A stretch of DNA of 64,000 nucleotides from Lucifuga dentata (Eukaryota > Chordata > Actinopteri > Ophidiiformes > Bythitidae): the NCBI GenBank assembly GCA_014773175.1, contig VXCM01000285.1, positions 392,207 through 456,206 on the forward strand, given 5' to 3'. The notes below the pieces were generated by a model. It was given only the letters and a program-made list of their open reading frames with translations, was not told the DNA's origin and ran no database searches. Each line of letters opens with the position of its first letter. Positions within the stretch are counted from its first letter, which is position 1. A program made the position numbers and the translations under genes. This document shows positions 38,560 to 51,677 of the stretch, in pieces.

Positions 38560-40899
38560 TGAGCAGGCTGACTTGTTGCAGTGTAATGTCCCCAGGCCTG
38601 ATGCACAATGTGATGAACCTACATGTCATTAGACTCCTGTTGACTTGGTTGTGTTTGGCAGAAAAGCAGTAGGACTAGTCAGTAGCAGTTCATCCACTGC
38701 AGCCCATCACGCTGTTATTATGTGCACTCAAGGTAAAAGCTACTGACTACACCCATGGCTGCCAATGATAGGGTACATGGTAAAACCCTGCAAGGAGTGA
38801 AGGAACAGATCCACCTAAAGCTGGGACATACGCTATACTGATATAATAGCTAGTTATTATATGGGGATTTGGTTATTGTAATATTGCTTTTCAGTATGCT
38901 TATATGTTTGCCCTGATCTTATAGACTGTATTACAGTCAACTGACACAATTTTCATTGCTCCAGCTGAACACCTTGTCACATTATTAATATTGAGGTACT
39001 AAATCAAAAATGATCATATTTGATAATCCAGTATCATCCTGCTGGAGGCCATCCTTCTGCAACTTTATTGGATTACCATTGTGTGTTTTTTTGTCCACAG
39101 TGGAAATTGTCAACAGTACTCCTCTCCATATTTACTTAATCCATTACAGAAATGCAAATCTTCTGCTATAACTCTAGTAGATAGAGTTCTCTTGGAAGGT
39201 GGCATGGCTTCAGCCTAGGCAAATATTCAGGCTTTGCTGTAGTCAAAGATAGAGGAGACAGGTAGGCATCCAGCTGTCTTCCATACAAGCCTTGAAGAAA
39301 AGATTCCACAGCCTCTGCTGGAGCAAGCGCTCGCGATGTGACTAATGTCTGGGTGGTGGAAAAAGCTAATCATACTTCGGAACAGTAAAATTATGTGCAT
39401 ATGGACTTCACTTGGAAGTCCCTCTTACCATTTCTTCTATTTACTTTGGTCTAAATACTGTTTATGCTTTTCCAATGGCCAAAGCTAGCAGGTCATTTCC
39501 TCTTGGTGAAATAATGTATTTACACTTCCTTCTGTCAAACTGGCAGCTCTGCGCTCTGTTCAGCCACATGGTATGACCCAGCTGATGTCAGACTGAAAGT
39601 GGAAAATTAGAAATGCAGAAGGGTTCATGAGTGTAAAGCAAGGATTTTTTTTTTTTTTTTTTTTTTGCGCATTTTGGGATGCAGCTCAGAAGTGGGCTGT
39701 GCATCAAATAGTGGGTGGAAATGGGCTAGAATGCCTGACTTTTTTCCCTTAATTTGCTACTTCAGTTTATATACGTTGTGTTGAGTTTGGTTGTAGGTCA
39801 TTTTGTTAGCTAGCTGGGTGGAAAATGGGAAACAACAAAACAGAAAGGGGAGGAGGGTGTCACAACAAATGACCAAGATCATTTAGTTCCAGTTTAGTTT
39901 TCAAGGTGTTTCACATAGGCTAATATGGCAGAGCAACAACATAAAGCATAACAAATTTTGTAACAGTACTGCCTTCCTGTTCTTGGACTCTGCTCACTGC
40001 TTTGACATTTTCCTAGGAATCAAGGAAGAAAAAAGCAAAAAGAAGATAAAAACATTTTCAGTTCATTTCAGTCCAAATAATTAACTGAAGTTTTCTAAGT
40101 ATTAGATTTCCAAAAGACACCATTTCTTGGATTATAAAAGCATCTGAATGGAATAGAAATCAAAGTGACGCCTATTGAAAAGCTGAAGGAGAACGTAACA
40201 TGATGGCTTTGTCCATGAATGATAATCAGTAAATGATGGAGTAATTCTCTGAAGATTCTGCATGTAATGCAAACAACGACAGTAATGAGGGAATGTGAAA
40301 TGGGAAAAGTGACAATGGATTATCTGGTGCATGTGTGTGTGTGTGTGTATTTGTTGCTCCTGTGAGTCAGGTGTGCTTGTACACTCTGACACACAGCATG
40401 CTCTCTGTGTGAGATCCCTCAAGATCATTGTGCTATCAAGCAAGCAGCAGCATATTCAGTACAGTCAAGAACCACATCCTTTACATTGTAAATCTAATTA
40501 ACATTGCATGGGCCTGGAGTAAGAGACAAAGTCAGTAAAGTATTTCATTAAAGTCACCATAGCAATTACAGTGGTTCTCTGTCTTTTTTTTTTTTTTTTN
40601 TTTTTTTTTTTTTTTGAAGAGACTACACATTCATAAACAAAAGAATATTATCACAATATCACAATAATATGTGATATTTGTGTTTTGTTTTTTTCAACAG
40701 ACCTTTCACAACATTTTCGAATAATTATAGAAAACCCTATTAACTCCTCACTGCACTTTGAACAGTCTGAAGAGAATGTCTCTCTGCCATCTTTAGAAGC
40801 AAAAGGCCATATGGCCGTCTCGTCTGCGAATGGTTTGTAGTCTGCAGCCCCACTGACGGAGCTGACAGAGGATGAAGATGTGAAAAGGGAAGAGGACCA

Positions 40900-40931
40900 A
40901 TTACAATTCAAGCTCAACCTTGAATTGTAAT
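40900..40931. repeat. 13-bp perfect inverted repeat
   Basis: ATTACAATTCAAG (40900-40912), loop CTCAAC, then CTTGAATTGTAAT (40919-40931). Confidence 0.85.
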
Positions 40932-43900
40932 CAGGCTCCACAACCTGGCGGATGCAGTTGTGTGGACAAATAATCTGTGGGTGGAAGAATAATTGCCTAA
41001 ATCATAGCTGTGGCAATATTTCTAAGAAATCCCAGGAGACAAAGAATTCAAGGCTGGTTTCTCAGCTTTATTTCCTTTCATTTTGTAACACTCCATTTAA
41101 CATCTGTAAATCCGAATTTGAGCTAAGCTTTGTGTGGTTTATATTCTGCTCATTGTAGTATGCCATTATTTTTATATAAAGTCCTGTAGCTGTTATGGGT
41201 CATCTAACCAGAGCCAAATCATTTATCAAAACTTATGGTAATTTCAAATGCAGTATTTGGTTGCCAAAAATGTGTTACCTTGGCTTAATTTTTATATTGA
41301 TACCCTGTGATGGTCCTAATTTCTAAATGTCTTGTGGTTAGCTTATGCTGAATTTGAGCAATTTATTTTTTGACAAAGATGTATCAGGTGTTGCAGGGTG
41401 TGTTTTATACTACAGATAGCACCTGCAACTTTGTGGAAGTTGCAGAGTGTCTCTCAATAGCTCCAGTTAGCATACATCTTATCTTGTGCTTTCAAGGTTT
41501 TTGATGTTATAAAACTACTTAGAAACTGTCTTGTTTGTCACAACTGATAACGTGGAAAATCAGTTGTAATTGTGGGTGTAGATGCGTTGGCATTATAAGC
41601 CATGCTGTAGTTCTGACTATACTTCTTGTTTGAACCTTTTGTTTTGTGAACATGTGTAGAGCCTGCAGGTTTTGCAGACTTATAAATTGATATGGAAACA
41701 CAAAAACAGGTGTTATATTCTTCTGTTGTCTTTATGCTCTTGATGAAGCAGAGCTTAAAACCTGAAGAGAGAGATTTTAGTCGTGAGTTTTGGTTTGACA
41801 AAACAAGGACAGATGAATTGGTTGAGCAATGGTCTGTTGTGGCAGTGCAGATTCCTCATTACTCCCATAGCAGCATGAGTTGTCACTATGCAGCTGGTGT
41901 TGTGAGCTGGGGAGATGCAGGCTACCTGTGCAACGACGCAGGAACCTGCAGTCCCGTGGCCAAGAAACAGGCTCAGAGGATAGCATAGAGCAGCGAGCTG
42001 AACTGTCATGAGGCAAACTGCTCTACAGTTTTATCACCATCACTGGATGTTCTCTCCAAGTGGAAGACAAAAACAAAGTTATTATTTCAGGTTATTTTTG
42101 CACATTGACTCGAATAGAGATGGGAAACTTTGCTGCATAAACCTCATTGGAATAATGACTAAAGACTAGATCAGAAGACTAGTTTTAGTTTTTGTGCTGG
42201 ATTCCTTTTAAACACACTGCCCCGTAACTATAAATAGAGAAGCCTCGACACTGTCGAATAAGTTCAGCATACTACTGCATGAGGTGTGGTGAAGGGCTCC
42301 TCAATAACAGCTTGCCAAGAAAATCAGACATGTAGAGGCCCGTTTGACTATTTAACCGTCTGCTCTTCAGGAAGATCTCTGTATCGCGTTGTTACACATG
42401 CTGCTGGAGAACACTGGGATGGGCTGGGCTCAGTGTCACGCATCTATTGTGAACTTCTAGGTCAGTAAAGGTGACAGTATTATCATTTCATTTCAGAGCA
42501 GAATACAAGCTTGCGTTTCACTCAACCAGTGGAAGGCCTTTATCTGCATATCTCCTCATCGCCGACACTGACATCTGATTTGAATGATGAGTAAAAACAG
42601 GATGTTCGCTATCAGTGTTAGCTGCTACACCCCTAGCAAATGAACAGATGAAGGGATGCATGGAAAGAAGGAGGTCAGTAAGGAGAAATAGGACACCGGT
42701 ACTGATGTACAGTATGTGCTTGTGTGTGCTTTTGTACGCATCCAGTTGGTAAGAGCTTGGTCCAGTAATGTGACAGGAATTCTCCGGGGTGTGTGCCTTT
42801 CTGTGGCGAGAGACGAGTAGAAAATAGCCCGGCATTCAGAGAGCTGCTAAGAAAGCTTCACAGTGCAGATTTGCATCGACATGTAATTTGGAGGGATGTA
42901 CAGACTGGATAAGATGCAGAAAGTAATTCCCCCCCCCNCCAAAAAAAAAATATAAATAAATAAATAAATAAAAGTGAGCAAGAAGGTCGGGCTGAATTAT
43001 GCGAATAGATGAAAAAGAAAAGGAGAACAGTATGCTTTGGAAGTCATAAAGTCCACAAACTCCTTGGCAACTTCACTGTTTCAATGTGGGGAAGCTGAAT
43101 TTATGGGCTTTATAAATAGACCCAGCTGTAATGATGGGGATCAGACTGAGGAAAAGGCAGAGCAAATGTTTAGGGATGGCCTACTTACAGTGTGTTTGTT
43201 TGTTGTGCATTATACTTCATTCAAGCATCATCGCGGGGTCCAAACATATGAAGTCAGGATGATTATGCTCAAAGCTTGATTGTGATGATTATGATTATAC
43301 CAAATCTTCATGTTTAGATGCTGATTACAGGCGTACTTTTAAGCCAAGCAAAGGCTCAACCAAAATATACCACTCAAGAATTTTCCACAGTGAAGTGCAA
43401 AGTGGTCTGTCAGCATTCTGGAAAACAAAGTTTCACCACTTTCAGACGTTTTTTCTTTTTTCGTTTGGTATTTAGGGTAAAATGTACAAGTTACATTAGT
43501 CTGACTCACTGCAAAGAAGACGACGTCGCTTGACTCCACCGTTGACTTGATGTTTTGGGAGAAACCCTCAGTTGTTTACAGCAAATGTTTTAATTACTAA
43601 TTGCATTCAACTTAAAGCCCAGACTGACAGGTTTTGATACCGTACCAATATCAATATTTGAAAGGCATAACAATTTGACGACAATATGTCGGCCGATATT
43701 TTCGTTTTTACATAAACAACCATTCTTGTTAAGGAGCCTTCAAATTGAATTAGGAAAGACTGTGACTCCTCAAGTTCTCCCACTCAGCTCACACTTGTCA
43801 GCCAGAAATGAGGAGCAGCCGTAAAGGAACACAAAATATTTTAAACCACAACAGAACACTGAAAAAAACAGAAAAAATACCTTTCACAATAGATATGTGT

Positions 43901-44184
43901 TTTATATAATTCCACTTTTTCACTATATCTTAGAACTGCTTTGTTAAAGTGCAGCAGTGTAATTATGACACGCATCAACACCTAACTCAGTTGAAACTCA
44001 CATCACACTACTAACTCATAGCACATTATAAAAAAAAAAGCAAACTACCCTTTAAACTGTAATTATGGCATGTCTAGCGTATTATGTTGGATGAATGGTT
44101 GTTTCCACTCTCTCTCTCTGTCGCTCTCTCTCCCTGCCCCCCGACTGCATCTGGAGTGGCCACCTTAAGGAAGATCACTGTTGT

Positions 44185-44185
<1 letters not shown>

Positions 44186-44222
<37 letters not shown>
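44186..44222. repeat. (GT)n microsatellite
   Basis: A GT dinucleotide run of about 37 bp. The 'CVCVCV' open frame over it is an artefact. Confidence 0.95.
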
Positions 44223-44224
<2 letters not shown>

Positions 44225-46332
44225 CACAGACTGGCTGGTTAATGGCTGTGGTGAGTGCTGTTCCTCCCCCTCCATCCTCTCTGCGTTGGTTGATCCTGTC
44301 CCTTGGCTCTGGATTATGGGCAGAGGGAAGGCACGCCCTGAGGCTGTCCCGGCTTTGTTTGCTAATACATCATAGTCCAGCTTTGATGGTGAAACCTGTC
44401 AAAAACTTGTCAGTTGGCTAATGAGGGTCAGACACATACAGCATATTGATTGTGTGGCATTATTATTGCCTAGATAATTGTTATAGTGAAATTCCCATCA
44501 GTTGTTTCCCACAGTTGAGCATAATGCCAGGAAGGAACAGATTTATTGTGGTTTGTATTCACATTGACAGAAAGTAGGTAGAGCATAATAGAATGAATGA
44601 TTTTTTTTCCCCCCCTTATAGCCAAATTTACTTGATTTTAACTTTTTGTGATACGAAATCACAGTATTCTAGTTTGTGATTTCTAAACAAGAATACTGGA
44701 CCAACCCTGATATACATAAAGCAACATCACAATTCTGCACTATTGAAAAACCTACAGCCATACTCCTGTGTAATAAAATTTCACACGTTAAGTATAGACG
44801 TCTCCTAAATAGGGGGAAAAAAATCTAAGGATCTTGTCTTTAACTCAATTTAGGGAGGTGCTTGAAGGGATATCTGAGGAAAACATTAATACATTCACCA
44901 AGACAAAGCAGCAGAAATGACAAAGCATTCTCAGATGTCAGGTGAGCCACTATTAGAGCAGAGGAGACAGTGGAAGACACGGTGTTGTTGGATGAATGCT
45001 TCCATGGGCTAAAGTTGTGTTTTCACTACTGTTGTCTGTTGATGCATGAAACTAGCTGGGCTGATGTTGTCTGAGAGATGGAGGTGATGGCATATCCTCC
45101 TGGTTTAGATTCTCTCACTGGCTGTGCATGCAGTCATGGCCAGCAATCAGAGTAACATGTTACTTTGATTAAAATGTTTCAACTGAATTGTTATAGGAAC
45201 GTTTCATTAGTATTTCTACTTCCATTTTGAAGAGAATTGAGCCCTCTACATACATTACAGTGTCCGAGTTTCCCTTCAGGATTAAATCTCAAACCTGATT
45301 TTTTCGGTCATGATGGTCATGGTATACTTCACCTTTGCAGCAATCTTTGTGCAAATATTGCAGCAAACCTGTATGATGAGCTGTTCAAGTTCTGGTTACT
45401 TACAGAACATCCACAAAGGAGTTTTCCAACAAGCTTTTTACATCAAAAAAAAAAACAAAAAAAAACCAGATTATTTTCAGAGAAATCAGTGAAACTGTTC
45501 AACTTTCTGATTGATTCTTCATAACACTTTTATTTGTACTGTACTCACCCATAAACCCAGGATAAAATCCATGATCAACATTATGTCTTTGTGTTGTTTG
45601 GCATCTTTCTCCCACGGTGAAGCTCTAGTCGAAGAATCTGAAATAAATGTTTGCCTTGCTGGACAGCTTTTGATTTTGGCTTCACGCTCAGCATACACGG
45701 CTTTGCAGTGTCAGCGTAACAGGCCAAATAAATGAGTCATGTGTTTCAACAGTTGCCAGGCACTGCTAAGAGATTACCTGTTTTTGTCCTACATATTACA
45801 TCCAAATTGCGCATTAGCATTTTTTCATCAATAATTCTTACTTTTTTTTTTCTTTTTCTTTTGTTTAGCAAATTGCAATCACAGGCACATTTTCTCCAGG
45901 AAATTCTTTTCAAAGTTAAATATAAAATTCCTGTTTTTTTAATGCTAAATGAATTAGTTGGCTCAGAGAATTATTGGTCATTGACCGTACATGAAAAACA
46001 TGCATGCAAAACCACAAACCAAAACGAAATGAAATCAGGCTGATTTCTGATATTTATCAGATGGACTAGCATATTTGTCTTTAAGATTTGCCATGAAAAT
46101 GCAAACGTAAGTAGTTTTAATTTAATTATTGAGCATTAAAATGGTTTATGTAGCATACCATGGTGGCCCCAGTGGTACGCTACATAACATACTTACAATG
46201 TAGCTATTGCATATCATTTAGTCCTATATACTATATGAACTGTGTTTTGTTATTAGCATCATTAGCCTAAATATAACAATAGAGGGTATGCCAGAAGGGG
46301 ACCTACATCCATCAACGATTGCCTGAAGGACT

Positions 46333-46360
46333 ATGAAAAATGACCAGAAAAAGAGACTGA

Positions 46361-46399
<39 letters not shown>

Positions 46400-46428
46400 N
46401 ATGAAAAATGACCAGAAAAAGAGACTGA

Positions 46429-46470
<42 letters not shown>
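46333..46470. repeat. (GAAA)n microsatellite duplicated across one N
   Basis: The block ATGAAAAATGACCAG plus GACTGAAAGAAAG-type repeats occurs at 46333-46399 and again from 46401, with an N at 46400. The tetranucleotide tract is real. The duplication is probably an unmerged contig overlap. Minus-strand frames rich in 'SFFLSFFL' come from this repeat. Confidence 0.85.
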
Positions 46471-46471
<1 letters not shown>

Positions 46472-46744
46472 GCTCAAAGAAGTCTGTAGAAGAGAGGCAC
46501 ACACAGGGAAAGAGATGGAAAGAGAGAGACAAGCTGAGAGCAGAAGGACAAAGAGGGAACAGAAACAGAAGACCTTGGCTATGTGTTCTCCATTGGCTGG
46601 ACTTCCCTCTATTCTGTTTATTTTTGCTCTATTTTTAACATGTAGTCTAACTCTGGTCACCGTTGAATAGCTCCATATGTGAGTCACATTTCATCAGACA
46701 CAAATCATTCAGAATGTCAGGCCCATGTGGGAGAGAGAAATCAG

Positions 46745-47125
46745 TCAGTACATTTACATGCACACTCCACTCAGATTTTTTTGTCTGTACTCTGATTAAG
46801 GTAATAATGTCAGAATACTTGGATGGAATTAATAGGATTCTGCAGTTTGCCAAATATACATGATGTGTTGAATAATCAGAGTATGAGGATAGTCTGCTAG
46901 ATGAGGAATTGCATCTGGCAGTGGCTTATTCCCATTATCATTTTTACATGCCTGAATAAATCGATTTACAATCACAAAATCTAGGTCTGTTGCTCAGAGT
47001 AAGCTCACTGCGATTTACACTGATCTCAGTTTAATTTTGGTGTTCTCATAACATTTGAAAAAGAAATCATTTATTGCCTTAATTCAATTCTAATCCATGT
47101 TTTAACTTGCATGTAAACATACTGA
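46745..47125. mobile_element. Non-autonomous inverted-repeat DNA element, copy 2
   Basis: Terminal inverted repeats of 18 bp with 2 mismatches bound the element: TCAGTACATTTACATGCA (46745-46762) and TGCATGTAAACATACTGA (47108-47125). Subterminal blocks are also inverted (GATTAAGGTAATAATG on the left, ATTTATTGCCTTAATTC on the right). The right half aligns with the element at 22036-22384. At 381 bp with no coding capacity it is a MITE-like element. No clear target-site duplication was found. Confidence 0.7.
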
Positions 47126-48292
47126 GAGACATATGATTCATACAAAAGAAAAGACGGGGACAGTGAAAGAAAAATCATCCACCTTTTGGAAAGAAGATGT
47201 AATGTAGTCTGATGATTCTTTACTGTATTGAAAAAGGTCTAGATTTTAGCATCCAGGCAAGACACTTTAAGGAGATTACAACAACTGTCATGTTTATACA
47301 GTATGACCTACTGTACATTAGAAGGTTCAAGATTATGCAATTTCCACTTTATTGCTCCCTTTCTTTTATTATGCATCCTTCATTCCATACCGTAATGTCT
47401 AAAATCTAAATGTAAATCAAAGAGGTATTTGGACCACTAAAATTCAAAATGCAATATTGATTATTGAAGTAATTGTTTTCTAATGATATAAACTGAATAT
47501 ACAGCTCAAATTTATGTGGCCAAAACAAATAGATACAGATATTTCCTGTTAAAATAGGATATTGGGGCAGTACACAGCATAGTGTGAGGGATGATTCTAA
47601 ACTGAGGGGTATTGTGGGATATCATGGGACATGGTGGAATATCGTGGGACATCGGTCAAGCAGAGAAAAACCGTTTGATTTCAAAACGGGCAGAGCAATG
47701 GAAATTCTTAAAACTTTGTGATAGTTTATTGCTTAAAGTTTTTATGTGGCTACACCTACTTGTTTAATGTCATCGTAGCAGAGAAAACAGAAGACTTGGT
47801 CTGTATTAGCTAGATTAAATATCAGTTCTTTTCTGCTGTGTGTGTGTGTGTGTGTGTTGTATTGTGACCAGAGTGTCAGTCTGATGTCATGAGTTCGACA
47901 GACTGGCTTTATAGTCACAGTCTGGACATTTGTTTCTAGGGAACAAAGAAAAGTGTGCATCTGCCTGTGTGTGTAGCAGGCGTATGGTTACCAAGTATGA
48001 ACTTAGTGCTGAACTGTTCTGCTGCCTCAATGGAGTCACATGTGTTTGGAAGTGTTTTGTTTTTTTTTAAGTCGGGTAGGCCACATGAGTGAGCATGTAC
48101 AATAATCGTCTCTGTCTCCCTCCATCCCTTCACTTCCTCCTCTTCTGTTCCTGACATTTCTGCCCACAGCTGTCCCGCATCTTCAGATGACGTATGTGTG
48201 TGTGTGTGTTTATGCATGTGTTTGTGTGCGCTTAATGAGAAGGATGTTAGACCACCCTGGATGCCTTAAGTTTGTACCTGAGTCAAATAAAG

Positions 48293-48322
48293 TAGTTGTT
48301 GTTGCTGTAGCAACAACAACTA
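48293..48322. repeat. 14-bp near-contiguous perfect palindrome
   Basis: TAGTTGTTGTTGCT (48293-48306), a two-base centre GT, then AGCAACAACAACTA (48309-48322). Confidence 0.85.
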
Positions 48323-49647
48323 GCTGTAGCTGTTGCCAGTGGTTCAGGGTGATCTGAAGGATACACATGAACATGAACACCTGCCCAATGTGATCCAAAA
48401 CAATATCAAGTTCCTCTATTTGTGAATTCACGTAAAAATTATTTTATGCAAAAATTATCATTATCATGTAAAAATTATTATTTCATTGTTTGTGAGCACT
48501 TGCAATTTTGTTTTTGTAAAAGTTCAACAAAAAAAAAAGACTGAATTGGAAGAATGAATTTAACGATCATATCCCATTCCCATATAAAATAGTCAACCAC
48601 TGGTATGAGCTCAGGTTAAGAAAAAAAAAAATCAGACGTCTTTATCAACAAAGTTTTTCGCTGATATGATGCTTAAAACTGCAGGACAGTCCAACACCAT
48701 TACAAACTACTGCCTCAAAGATGTCAGATAATTGAATTAACACACCTCTCTGATACAGTGAGCAAAAACTAAATTAACAAGCTAGTCTGATATGTTGGAC
48801 TGCATCATCTTGCACACATGTCCATGTTACTGTGTCCAAACAAGTGTATTTCTAAACCCAAGAAGAACCAGCCACTTTCCTTGTTTTAAATGTCTTCCCT
48901 GCATCAGCTTTGTCCACAGCTGGGCTAAAGAAATCTAGTGTATTAGCTCAAAATGACAGGGCTCCCAAGGACTGTTCCTGAATCCCATGTCACCACCAAC
49001 CTAGTCTGGAATTCCAAAACAGCCAATCAGATGAACCAGAGCCTTCTGGATTCAATTAAGGCAGACATGCTACGGCCTTGCTGGTCTGGAAATTTGAGAT
49101 TCAAAGCAGCAGTGTCCACATGAAATTCACCTCATTGCATTGATTGAAGACATAAATGTCTCTACATCATGGTGGTTGCTGTGCATCATCTTATCCCAGC
49201 ATTAACCTCTGAGTGACGGAACCGCGGAAAATGAATCTCAGTCTTTGCTGGGCAGACTTTTAAGGCTGCGATATTATTTAGGAACAATTTGCATGAGCGT
49301 TTGCATGCAAGCCTCACGTTGCTGTATTTCTGCAACTGGTTTGATGAAAAACAAAGCACTTGGAAGATTTAGTGGTTCAATCACGGCTGTGTCTTTGGCC
49401 CTTCAGCTCTGCTGAGTGGGATCTGATCTTAGGTGTATTTAACTGGTTGACTGAGTGGCAGAATAAACAAAGAGCATTATATTAAAATAAAATAAAACCC
49501 ACCAGGACATGGGGCTTTTATAGTAAACAAAGTTCATGCGGTGCTTGTACTTATCTTCCACTCCTCTATTTTAATGCAGCCTGGCATCTGGACTGAGTTA
49601 AAGCAGGAGTGGCAAATGTTCGGGGGTGGAGAGTGGGTGGGTGGGTG

Positions 49648-49730
49648 NNNNNNNNNNNNNNNNNNNNNNNNNNNNNNNNNNNNNNNNNNNNNNNNNNNNN
49701 NNNNNNNNNNNNNNNNNNNNNNNNNNNNNN
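49648..49730. other. Assembly gap (83 Ns) inside a G-rich tract
   Basis: The gap is preceded by GGGTGGGTGGGTG and followed by GGTGGGGGTGGGGGG. G-runs of three or more on both sides could form G-quadruplexes, a plausible reason for sequencing failure. Open frames crossing the Ns are meaningless. Confidence 0.95.
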
Positions 49731-50907
49731 GGTGGGGGTGGGGGGTGCGTAGTGAAGGAAGGCCTTAAAAACACAGCAGGATAGCTTTGGTGGAACGATG
49801 GCGAGCCACGGGGGGGAACGGTGTAAGGCTGTACGTGCGCCTGCTGGATTACTGATCTGCTGTGAAAAGTACATTAAAAAAGTAGTTCATAGAGCCGTAG
49901 CTGAAACTGATGCTGGATTGCCTCAAGAAGCAGCATTGCAGCCTGACACACGGAGTCCTCACAGCATCCTAACACATTCACAATTTTAAATCAGTGTGTA
50001 TACAGTGTTTGCCTCGGTTGTTTACCCGCTTTGCTTGACCTGGAAATGAGTGTGTATAATATGGGGTCATACCTACCTCCCAGGGGTGTCAAATGAACAG
50101 CAGCCGTCCCGCTTTGGTTTGTTAATACGTGACTCAGACCCGTGACATTGGGCAGATCAATGCAGTGCACTCAGATGTCCATATTATAATTGATTACTTG
50201 AACTATGATGGGTAACGCTGATCTGTTGTGACATGGCGGCACGCCAGCTAGTGCGATTGTAGTTTTAGGCCTTTGGAAAAAGCTCATAGTCACTCTGTGG
50301 AAAGAGTCAATTGAATTGTTCCTCACATTTAGATATACTTGCTGCTGAGCAATTACATTGAGCTTTACGTTCACCAATAATGTCTTCCTCCACTTTTCTA
50401 GCAGAAGAAGCATTTTTGTGTCAGAGAAGGGGCTTCTGGCCATGAGCTTGGGCTCCATATTAAACAAACTGAGTCAAAGAGCGGATCCCCGTGGCTCCTC
50501 TCTCTCTTTTATGCTCATCCTTAGACGCAGGCAGCAGATGCTCCTCAGCTCTGCTTTTATTGTTCATTGCTGGCCAACCTTGAGCTGACTTGAAGACCAG
50601 GGGGGAGGAGATGAGCATTTAGAGCGCCCTTTTTCTTTTTTTTTCTCCCACTCTCTCTCGACTCTAGTTGGATCTGCTGGATGAGTTAATTCCCAGATTG
50701 AGGTATTGGTCCAGTTAAACAAAAGGCTTCATCTCTGAATAGGCCACATGGCTCCAGTGGGAGGGCGCTGATCCATTTACAGCCCATTTTGGCTGCATCT
50801 GCACTTCACATAGAGTTTCAACCCTGAGGGGCTGATTTACCACCACTCCATAGCAACAGGAGCGATCTCTTTCACATAAGACCTGTGTACATTTATGCAT
50901 CCCTAAG

Positions 50908-50946
<39 letters not shown>

Positions 50947-51677
50947 TCAAGCCAAGAGCCACATGGAGTACTCACAAACACACACACAGACCCATGCATT
51001 GAGTCTGTACTTCCTTCTGTCTAGTATTGTGCCCAAAGGACAATGCAGCCTGCCTTGGCAGAGGGCCAGCTCCTCTCATCTCCATCAGGCCTGCAGAGAG
51101 AGTTGTAGTGGTGATGGACACCTCAGTGGCCCCATCTCCACTTTCCCTGGGGAGTAGGAAGAAGCTTAGTCTCTACAGCGTTGCAGCAACACACGTTGAT
51201 GCACTTTAAAAGGACCATATGTGGATCTGGGGATTTTGAAACTTAAGAAATACAGTGCAAAACAAAATGGTTACAGTGGAAACAGATAATCAAGTAGTTA
51301 AGCTCATGTTGGGTGAAGAAAAATTGATGAAATCCACAAAGATTTATTTTAACTTCTAAGCCAAGATCCTAAAGTTTCCAAAGACATCAGTGGTGAAGTA
51401 TTCAGAAATGTGTATATAATTACCATTTCATAAAATAATAACAATTTTCTATTTGTATATTTTACTCAATACAATGGAGTAACCTCAGTGAAGCCATGAT
51501 CAAACTACATAGGATATATATGTTTGATGTTGTCAAACAATGGAGAAAATGTGATCTTGCTGTGAACTTTAAAGAGAAATGTGTAGGCTGTAGTTGTTCA
51601 TGCTTTTTTTTTTTTTTCTTTTTTGCATAGTCTAAAATGTACTTTTGTGTGGGTTGAAAATGTGATTTCCCTGAAGC

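Larger units (their letters stand above)
38216..46332. other. Non-coding stretch, possible first intron of myo9b
   Basis: No supported coding sequence. Contains (GT)n at 38525-38557, T-runs at 39647-39666 and 40584-40615 (with an N), a 13-bp perfect hairpin at 40900-40931, a C-run/A-run with an N at about 42930-42950 followed by (AAAT)n, and (GT)n at 44186-44222. A 15-bp inverted repeat with one mismatch lies at 46146-46187. Confidence 0.5.
47126..51677. other. Non-coding stretch, possible first intron of myo9b
   Basis: No supported coding sequence. A degenerate short tandem pattern (GTGGGATATC/GTGGGACATCG type) lies at about 47609-47653, (GT)n at 47838-47858, a 14-bp hairpin at 48293-48322, an assembly gap at 49648-49730 and (AC)n at 50909-50942. 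Confidence 0.5.

Noticed and set aside
40651..40941. Minus-strand frame of 96 codons that looks protein-like and lies beside a poly-T tract (possible retrocopy)
   Set aside because: It begins at GTG, matches no family I know, has no polyadenylation signal before the A-tail, and no target-site duplication was found.
46224..46687. Open frames rich in FFLSFFLS or KERKKERK
   Set aside because: They are translations of the (GAAA)n microsatellite and its artefactual duplication.
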